A DNA stretch of 5,941 bases from Nitrococcus sp. (GTDB lineage Bacteria > Pseudomonadota > Gammaproteobacteria > Nitrococcales > Nitrococcaceae). Below the pieces are notes generated by a model. The model saw only the letters and a list, made by a program, of their open reading frames with translations, was not told the DNA's origin and searched no databases. The stretch is taken from positions 1-5,941 of the forward strand of contig JAKDMK010000166.1 in assembly GCA_030452365.1 (NCBI GenBank), written 5' to 3'. Shown in pieces: positions 1-5,941 of the stretch. Numbering within the stretch: position 1 is the first letter of the stretch; each line of letters starts with the position of its first letter. Made by a program: the position numbers and the translations under genes.

Positions 1-51
1 TCATCGCTGCGCGAGTCAGGCGGGCGTTGCTAAGCGCGCCGAGCGCCCTAG

Positions 52-3000
52 TTAGCCGCGCTCGCCGTTCGCGCTTTCGGCCGGCGCGTGCCCCTCGATC
101 TGGCTGTGCTCACGGGCGAGCAGGATATAGAAGGCCGGCAGCACGAACAGCGTGAACAGCGTGCCGATGCCAAGGCCCGTCGCGACCGTAAGCCCGATAT
201 CGAACCGGCTCACGGCCCCGGGACCGCTAGCGGTGAGCAGCGGGATCATGGCCACCACCATGGCGACGGTGGTCATGATGATGGGACGCAAGCGGATCGC
301 GGCGGCCTCCTCCACGGCGTCTCGCTTTGATAAGCCTTGAGTTCTCTGGAGTTGGTTGGCGAACTCCACGATCAGAATGCCGTTCTTGGAGACGAGGCCG
401 ATCAGCGTGATCAGCCCGACCTGAGTGTAGATGTTCACCGAGGAGAAACCCAGGGTAATAAAAACAAGGGCGCCGGCGATCGACATGGGCACAGAAACCA
501 GGATGATGAGCGGGTCCCGCCAGCTTTCGAATTGCGCCGCGAGCACGAGATAGATCACCAGCAGCGAGAGAAAAAAGGTGACGACCAGCGCGCTGCCTTG
601 CTCGGCATATTGGCGTGAGCTGCCGGTATAATCGTAGCTGAAGCCCCTGGGGAATTGCGCCTCGGCCTGGCTCTGGAGGTAGTCCACGGCCTCACCCAGG
701 GTCACGCCCGCGGCCATGACGCCTTCGACCGTCAGGGAATTGAGCTGCTGGAACTGAGTGCGCTTGCTGGGCTCGACGCTGCGTTCAAACGAGACGACTG
801 TAGAGAGCGGGACCAAATCCCCCGCGCCGGTCTCGATATAATAATCCTTCAGCATCGCGGCATCCAACCGGAAGCGGCGCTGGACTTGCGGGATTACTTT
901 GTAGCTGCGCCCTTCGAGGCTGAACCAGTTGACGTAGCCGCCGCCGAGCATGCGCGCGAGGTTTGTGCCGATATCGCGCATCGTGATGCCGAGATCGCCC
1001 GCGCGGTCCCGATCCACGACCAGGGTAATCAGCGGCTGGTCGAAGCTGATCGACTTGCGCAGAAACGTGAACTTGCCGCTTTGCGTCGCTTGTTCGACCA
1101 GTTGATCGGCCACTTGGTTAAGCTGCTGATAATCCGCATCCGTGGTGATGACAAACTGAACCGGCAAGCCGCCGCCGGAACCCGGCAAGCTGGGCCGCGC
1201 GAAGGCCGCAATCTCAAAGCCGGCCACCGCTTGGAGCTTCTTCTGCAGCACGGGTTGAACTTCCATCTGGGTGCGCGCTCGCTCCGATTGGGGCGGCATC
1301 TTGAAGCCGCCGAAGACGGTATCCGCACTCCTCCCGCCCAGGATATAGAAGCTTTCTTGGTATTCCGGAATGGTCTCGAAGATCTGCTGTATTTCGTGCG
1401 AGAAGGCCTCCAAATAGTCCAAGGTCGCCGTGCGCGGGGCGGTCGCCTGGAAGAATAGGATGCCCTGGTCTTCGGTGGGAGCGAGCTCGCTTTGGCTGCT
1501 GGTGAACATGAAGTAGATGCTCACCAGCACCGCGAGGCCGAAGACCACGGTGACCGTAAGGGTGTCGAGCGAGCTGTGCAGCATGCGGCGATAGGTCTGG
1601 GCGACCCCACCGAAGAAGCGTTCCACGGCCTGCTCGAAGCGGCCCGGATTGCCGTGCGGCTTTAGCACCTTGGAGGCGAGCATGGGCGAGAGGGTCAGCG
1701 CCACGATACCGGAAATCAGCACGGCGCCCGCCAGGCTGAAGGCGAACTCGGTGAAAAGGGTTCCCACCAGACCGCCCATGAAGCCGATCGGGGCATAGAC
1801 CGCAATCAGGGTCGTGGTCATTGCCAGAATCGGCAGCCCAAGCTCGCGCGCGCCCTCGAGGGCGGCGCGGAAGCGGGTTTTGCCCTGTTCGATATGGCGG
1901 TGCACGTTCTCCACGACGATGATGGCATCGTCCACCACCAGCCCGATGGCGAGCACCATCGACAGCAAGGTCAGCAGATTGAGGGAGAACCCCATCAGCA
2001 GCATCAAAAAGGCGCCGCCGATCAGTGAAAGCGGAACGGCTATCGCCGGGATCAAGGCGGCACGCATCGAGCCCAGGGTGAGGTAGATCACCAGCAGCAC
2101 GACCAGCACAGCCTCGGCGATGGTGCGATAGACCTCGCTGATTGAGTTCTTGATGAAGGTGCTGGCGTCGTAGGGCAGCTCCACGCTGAGGCCTTGCGGC
2201 ATTTGCGCGCGAATGCGCGGCAACGCCTCCTGGACGCGCTTGGCGACGCTGAGCGGGTTGGCACCGGGTGCCTGCTCAATGCCGATGAATACCGAGGGCC
2301 GGCCCTGGTACCAGGTAGCGGAGTCGTAATCCTCGGCGCCGAGCTCTGTGCTGGTGATGTCGCGCAGGCGCACCAACGTGCCCCCGCCTTGACGAACCAC
2401 CAGGTTCCCGAAGTTCTGAGGTTCGCTGACATCGGTGGTCGCCGTCAGGTTAATGGCGACGTATTTACCTTTGGTCTGTCCCACCCCGGCCAGGTAGTTG
2501 TTCTCGCGCAGCACATCGGCCACCTCCGCGGCGGTGACGTCCAGCGCGGCCATCCGCTGCGGGTTGAGCCAGATGCGCATGGCGAATGTTTTATTGCCGA
2601 TCAAGCGCGCTTTGGCGACGCCGCGCAGTGCCTGGAGCTGCGGCTGAACCACCCGCAGCAGATAGTCCGTGATTTGCGGCAGCGACATGGTGTCGCTGTA
2701 GAAGGCGAGATACATGAGCGCCGTGGTCTCACCGGTGGTGGAGTCGATGACCGGATCCTCGGCGGCCTCCGGCAGCACGTTGCGCTGGCTTGCGACCTTG
2801 GCCTGGATTTCGGCGACGGCGGCGTTGGCATCGTAATTGAGCTCCATGTGCGCTTCGATCGTCGAGCCCCCAAGGGAGCTGGTGGAGATCAGATAATCGA
2901 TACCCTGCGCCTCAGCGATGGCCTGCTGCAGCGGCTGGGTGATGAAGCCCTTGACCAGCTCGCTGCTTGCGCCGGGATAGCTGGTGGTCACCGTAACCAC

Positions 3001-3129
3001 CGTGTTCTCGGTCTCCGGGTATTGGCGCACTTCGAGCAGCCCCAAGGCGCGCAGACCGGCGATGAAAATGAGCAGGCTGATAACGCTGGCCAACACCGGC
3101 CGATAGATGAAGAGGTCGGTGAACTTCAC
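52..3129 (-). CDS. RND-superfamily (HAE-1) multidrug efflux permease
   Basis: This is the inner-membrane, proton-driven pump of a tripartite efflux system; such trimers export drugs, detergents or other amphiphiles from the periplasm and inner membrane through an adaptor and a TolC-type channel. The 1025-residue length is normal for the family (AcrB has 1049). About twelve membrane segments fit the duplicated RND layout: one near 10-29, five from 336 to 486, one near 523-542 and five from 845 to 1004, with large periplasmic porter/docking loops at about 30-335 and 543-844. The proton relay is complete: D400 and D401 in GLVVDDAIIVVENV, K915 in GLVSKNGIL, R946 and T953 in RLRPIIMTT, equivalent to AcrB D407, D408, K940, R971 and T978. 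The start is GTG (3129-3127), overlapping the adaptor stop by four bases; the N-terminus MKFTDLFIYRPVLA is typical. The stop is TAA at 54-52. The substrate cannot be read from sequence. The sequence departs from AcrB itself, so no symbol is given. It has no cysteine. Confidence 0.97.
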   Translation of the reverse strand: MKFTDLFIYRPVLASVISLLIFIAGLRALGLLEVRQYPETENTVVTVTTSYPGASSELVKGFITQPLQQAIAEAQGIDYLISTSSLGGSTIEAHMELNYDANAAVAEIQAKVASQRNVLPEAAEDPVIDSTTGETTALMYLAFYSDTMSLPQITDYLLRVVQPQLQALRGVAKARLIGNKTFAMRIWLNPQRMAALDVTAAEVADVLRENNYLAGVGQTKGKYVAINLTATTDVSEPQNFGNLVVRQGGGTLVRLRDITSTELGAEDYDSATWYQGRPSVFIGIEQAPGANPLSVAKRVQEALPRIRAQMPQGLSVELPYDASTFIKNSISEVYRTIAEAVLVVLLVIYLTLGSMRAALIPAIAVPLSLIGGAFLMLLMGFSLNLLTLLSMVLAIGLVVDDAIIVVENVHRHIEQGKTRFRAALEGARELGLPILAMTTTLIAVYAPIGFMGGLVGTLFTEFAFSLAGAVLISGIVALTLSPMLASKVLKPHGNPGRFEQAVERFFGGVAQTYRRMLHSSLDTLTVTVVFGLAVLVSIYFMFTSSQSELAPTEDQGILFFQATAPRTATLDYLEAFSHEIQQIFETIPEYQESFYILGGRSADTVFGGFKMPPQSERARTQMEVQPVLQKKLQAVAGFEIAAFARPSLPGSGGGLPVQFVITTDADYQQLNQVADQLVEQATQSGKFTFLRKSISFDQPLITLVVDRDRAGDLGITMRDIGTNLARMLGGGYVNWFSLEGRSYKVIPQVQRRFRLDAAMLKDYYIETGAGDLVPLSTVVSFERSVEPSKRTQFQQLNSLTVEGVMAAGVTLGEAVDYLQSQAEAQFPRGFSYDYTGSSRQYAEQGSALVVTFFLSLLVIYLVLAAQFESWRDPLIILVSVPMSIAGALVFITLGFSSVNIYTQVGLITLIGLVSKNGILIVEFANQLQRTQGLSKRDAVEEAAAIRLRPIIMTTVAMVVAMIPLLTASGPGAVSRFDIGLTVATGLGIGTLFTLFVLPAFYILLAREHSQIEGHAPAESANGERG

Positions 3130-4229
3130 TCGGGTGCGATCTCCCTGCGCTCGAGCTCGACGGAGTTGTCGATGCGTACGGGTTGGCCGTCGCGCAGTTT
3201 TAGCTGGCCGGCTTGTACGACCTGCTGGCCGACTTTGAGACCCTTGACGATCTCCACCCGGCCGTGCTGAATCGCGCCGGTAGTGATCTGAGTGCGTTGC
3301 ACCACTTGCTGGCCGTTTTTGTCTTTCTTGATCAGGAAGACGAAGTCACCGTAGGGGTTATAACTGACGGCCGTGCGCGGAATCGTCAGCACTTGCCGCG
3401 CTTGGCCGTGCTCTGTAGTGACCTCGGCGAACATTCCGGGCCTGAGCTTGCCGTCGGGATTTTGCAGCGTGGCGCGGACCTTGATTGAGCGCGTCGCCGG
3501 GTTCACCGCGGCATCGACGGCCGTGATCTGGCCGGCAAAGGATTTGCCCGAATAGGCGCTGAGCGCCACTTGTATGCTCTGGCCCACCTTCAGCTCGCCG
3601 AAATGACGCTCGGGCAGCGCGTAGTCGACAAAGATCGGGGTCAGCTGCTGGATTTGGACAATTTTGTCGCCGGGTGAGAGATACTGACCTACATCCACCT
3701 CCCGTATGCCCAGGATACCGGCAAAAGGCGCGCGTATGGTTTTCTTGCTGATTAGGGCCTTTTGCGTGGCCACCTGTGCTTGAGCGCTCTCATAGCGTGC
3801 TTTGGCCTCGTCATAGGTGGACTGCGAGACGGCGCGTTTTGGCAGCAGCTGGGCCGTGCGCTCGAGTTGCAATTGCGCAAGGCGCATATCGGCCTTTCGT
3901 CCCTCCAGCTGAGCGCGATCGACGGTAGCATCGAGGCTCACCAAAACTTCCCCCTTGGCCACCCTTTCGCCGGATTTGAAGCGAATGTCTTTGATCTTGC
4001 CGGCGACCTCGGTGGTTACGTCGATGCCATTGACGGCCACCAGACTGCCCACTGCGCCCAAGGTCGGCTGCCAGAGCATGGCTACCACTGAAGCGGAGGA
4101 TACCGCGGCCGGCGGTGCGCGCTGGGACTGCAGCGCTTGGGTTCGTTGGATCTGCCAATACTTCCAGCCAAAGATCCCGCCGAAGATCAAAGCTAATAGC
4201 AAGATGACAAGGATAAGGCGCTTGATCAT
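3126..4229 (-). CDS. RND efflux periplasmic adaptor (membrane fusion protein, HlyD/AcrA-like)
   Basis: This adaptor bridges the RND permease to an outer-membrane channel in the periplasm. The protein has 367 residues. Residues 1-22 form a basic-then-hydrophobic N-terminal segment with no lipobox cysteine, so anchoring by an uncleaved helix is more likely than lipidation. Domains in order: first half-lipoyl (about 67-100, with EVAGKIKDIRFKSGERVAKG), alpha-hairpin (about 101-163), second half-lipoyl (about 164-196, with IRAPFAGILGIREVDVGQYL), beta-barrel (about 198-275) and membrane-proximal domain (about 276-355). The hairpin tip carries R124, L128 and S135, with the same spacing as AcrA R128, L132 and S139, the RLS motif for TolC contact. 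The ATG at 4229-4227 has a modest AGGA Shine-Dalgarno (4242-4239) nine bases upstream. Its TGA overlaps the permease GTG, so the two are coupled. No clear promoter was found in the 319 bases upstream. Confidence 0.96.
   Translation of the reverse strand: MIKRLILVILLLALIFGGIFGWKYWQIQRTQALQSQRAPPAAVSSASVVAMLWQPTLGAVGSLVAVNGIDVTTEVAGKIKDIRFKSGERVAKGEVLVSLDATVDRAQLEGRKADMRLAQLQLERTAQLLPKRAVSQSTYDEAKARYESAQAQVATQKALISKKTIRAPFAGILGIREVDVGQYLSPGDKIVQIQQLTPIFVDYALPERHFGELKVGQSIQVALSAYSGKSFAGQITAVDAAVNPATRSIKVRATLQNPDGKLRPGMFAEVTTEHGQARQVLTIPRTAVSYNPYGDFVFLIKKDKNGQQVVQRTQITTGAIQHGRVEIVKGLKVGQQVVQAGQLKLRDGQPVRIDNSVELERREIAPE
3141..3146 (-). promoter_or_regulatory. Ribosome binding site for the GTG-started permease
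   Basis: AGGGAG on the minus strand lies inside the last codons of the adaptor gene, 11 bases before the GTG at 3129-3127. The spacing is slightly long. Together with the four-base GTGA stop/start overlap, it suggests that ribosomes finishing the adaptor reinitiate on the permease. Confidence 0.55.
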
Positions 4230-4430
4230 GGCAGCGGATCCTGATTGTGTTCGGGTGACAAATGAGTGGCGCGCGAGCCGGCGACGAAGCCGTGCGGGAC
4301 AGACTGGGGATACTCACATATTCGCCTGAGCAGTCCTGGGACGGCGCGCGCGGCTATCTCCCTTGCTTAGGTAGGATCTGCACTCGATTGCTTCTGCGCC
4401 CTGGTCCGATTACACCAGCCCCCGCCATGG

Positions 4431-4453
4431 TTGCTTGTCCTTGCGTCAAGCAA
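4431..4453. promoter_or_regulatory. Palindrome TTGCTTG-N9-CAAGCAA, possible operator
   Basis: Perfect seven-base arms TTGCTTG (4431-4437) and CAAGCAA (4447-4453) flank nine bases. A 23-base dyad of this kind is a usual shape for a dimeric repressor or activator site, and efflux operons are often controlled by TetR-, MarR- or LysR-type regulators. It lies about 200 bases upstream of the adaptor start, however, and no promoter was identified beside it; no regulator gene is in the window. An overlapping five-base hairpin, CGTCA (4444-4448) and TGACG (4454-4458), also exists. The operator role is inference. Confidence 0.3.
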
Positions 4454-4468
4454 TGACGTAGGGCACCG

Positions 4469-4546
4469 GCCACAGCCAGTCCAACAGCGGCCGCGCAGGC
4501 CAGTTCCCGCAACCGCTGTTGTCGTGGCACCGCTGTGCGCTGTGGC
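4469..4546 (-). repeat. Nested inverted repeats just after the protease stop
   Basis: An outer pair GCCACAGC (4469-4476) and GCTGTGGC (4539-4546) encloses an inner pair CAACAGCGG (4482-4490) and CCGCTGTTG (4513-4521) with a 22-base loop. Both pairs match perfectly. The outer arm ends two bases from the protease stop codon. Transcribed from the minus strand it could fold into a two-tier hairpin with an unpaired internal loop (17 and 5 bases). No T-run follows, so it is not a standard intrinsic terminator; it could protect the 3' end of the mRNA, assist a factor-dependent terminator, or be a chance effect of GC-rich sequence. A tandem CGCTGTG duplication (4531-4544) overlaps the outer arm. Confidence 0.45.
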
Positions 4547-4548
4547 GC

Positions 4549-5814
<1,266 letters not shown>

Positions 5815-5822
5815 TGCTCCAG

Positions 5823-5829
5823 TCCTCTC
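5823..5829 (-). promoter_or_regulatory. Ribosome binding site that fixes the protease start
   Basis: Read on the minus strand the bases are GAGAGGA, eight bases before the ATG at 5814-5812. This is close to the Shine-Dalgarno consensus with good spacing. It favours the 421-residue protein over the 448-residue version from the ATG at 5895, whose extra 27 residues are hydrophilic and would bury the signal-like segment. A second GGAG at 5820-5817 lies only two bases from the ATG and is too close to act. Confidence 0.7.
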
Positions 5830-5848
5830 GAGCTGTGAAAGTGTGCCG

Positions 5849-5878
5849 AGTTTACCCTGCTGGAGCGAGACGTGCCAT
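5849..5878 (-). promoter_or_regulatory. Candidate sigma-70 promoter for the protease gene
   Basis: On the minus strand, ATGGCA (5878-5873, four of six matches to TTGACA) is followed after 18 bases by TAAACT (5854-5849, four of six to TATAAT). Initiation would fall near 5842, giving a leader of roughly 28 bases containing the GAGAGGA ribosome site. The layout is sensible and supports the shorter protease start, but two 4/6 hexamers arise often by chance, so this is tentative. No good GGAACTT/TCTGA-type sigma-E pair was seen here. Confidence 0.3.
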
Positions 5879-5941
5879 GCCGCGCGCGTGCGCATCGGAG
5901 CCGAGCTGCATCGTCGGGCGGCGCTGGCGGCGGTGCGCCGC

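Larger units (their letters stand above)
4230..4548. other. Intergenic region between protease and efflux operon
   Basis: These 319 bases hold no gene I can support on either strand; the short open frames have no recognisable protein character or convincing ribosome sites. On the minus strand I searched for -35/-10 pairs: TTGACG (4450-4445) is a good -35 but has no -10 at 15 to 18 bases, and TTGTCA about 25-30 bases before the adaptor ATG is too close to it. No stem followed by a T-run is present, so neither a terminator for the protease nor a promoter for the adaptor is clear. What it does hold is a repeat cluster at 4469-4546 and a palindrome at 4431-4453, listed separately. Confidence 0.6.

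Noticed and set aside
1..51. An ATG on the minus strand at 4-2 that could start a third operon gene, and a weak GGGCG/CGCCC stem (22-26 with 44-48)
   Set aside because: There is no Shine-Dalgarno before the ATG and only one base of sequence after it. The stem has five pairs, a 17-base loop and no T-run, so it is not a credible terminator.
655..1458. A 267-residue plus-strand open frame opposite the permease
   Set aside because: It is a shadow of the permease codons, rich in Arg, Asp, Ala and Leu, with no recognisable motif.
2194..3270. A 358-residue plus-strand open frame opposite the permease and adaptor genes
   Set aside because: It is antisense to a clear RND permease, crosses the operon junction, and has no domain pattern; long antisense frames are common in GC-rich coding DNA.
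4343..4353. Alternating CG tract in the intergenic gap, possibly Z-DNA-forming
   Set aside because: It is only about ten bases long in a GC-rich region, and a similar tract occurs at 5881-5887; nothing sets it apart from chance.
4262..4456. A 64-codon plus-strand frame in the intergenic gap
   Set aside because: It has no convincing ribosome site, no recognisable sequence character, and it spans the palindrome and GC-rich alternating tract.
5861..5877. TGGCACG on the minus strand (5877-5871), a perfect sigma-54 -24 element upstream of the protease
   Set aside because: The required GC of the -12 element is not at the right distance; the bases there read TC, not a TTGC-like motif.
5852..5941. 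An open minus-strand frame from the right edge to a TAA at 5854-5852, possibly the end of an upstream gene
   Set aside because: All three minus-strand frames are open across this GC-rich stretch, so openness means little, and the short peptide has no recognisable family feature.
5877..5941. A divergent plus-strand frame starting ATG at 5877 and running off the edge
   Set aside because: Only about 21 codons are visible, rich in arginine as expected from GC-rich non-coding sequence, with just a distant GGAG in front.

Overview
The window is a moderately GC-rich stretch of chromosome (judged by eye) from a Gram-negative bacterium, most likely a proteobacterium. The evidence is a tripartite-type RND efflux permease with its periplasmic adaptor, plus an HtrA/Deg-family envelope protease; all three need an inner membrane and a periplasm. 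No ribosomal RNA, tRNA, mobile element or CRISPR array is visible, so the organism cannot be placed more finely from this sequence alone.

All three convincing genes lie on the minus strand, so transcription runs from right to left. First is a 421-residue, single-PDZ, membrane-anchored trypsin-like serine protease (5814 to 4549). A 319-base gap follows (4548 to 4230). It holds a cluster of inverted and direct repeats just after the protease stop and a 7-bp-arm palindrome nearer the middle, but no clear terminator or promoter. Next come the adaptor (membrane fusion protein, 4229 to 3126) and the HAE-1 type RND permease (3129 to 52), whose GTG start overlaps the adaptor stop in a GTGA. The two edges (1-51 and 5815-5941) are non-coding or undecidable; the right edge holds a good ribosome binding site and a possible promoter for the protease.

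The adaptor and permease form one translationally coupled operon. The permease keeps the full proton-relay residue set and the adaptor keeps the RLS motif used to dock on TolC-type channels, so both look functional. No outer-membrane channel gene is present, so the pump presumably borrows one encoded elsewhere or just downstream of the left edge. The protease probably handles envelope protein quality control; a link to the pump is suggested only by adjacency.

This is largely an ordinary region. I found no convincing undescribed system. The points most worth a second look are the repeat cluster after the protease, the palindrome upstream of the efflux operon, and the complete absence of cysteine from all three proteins.
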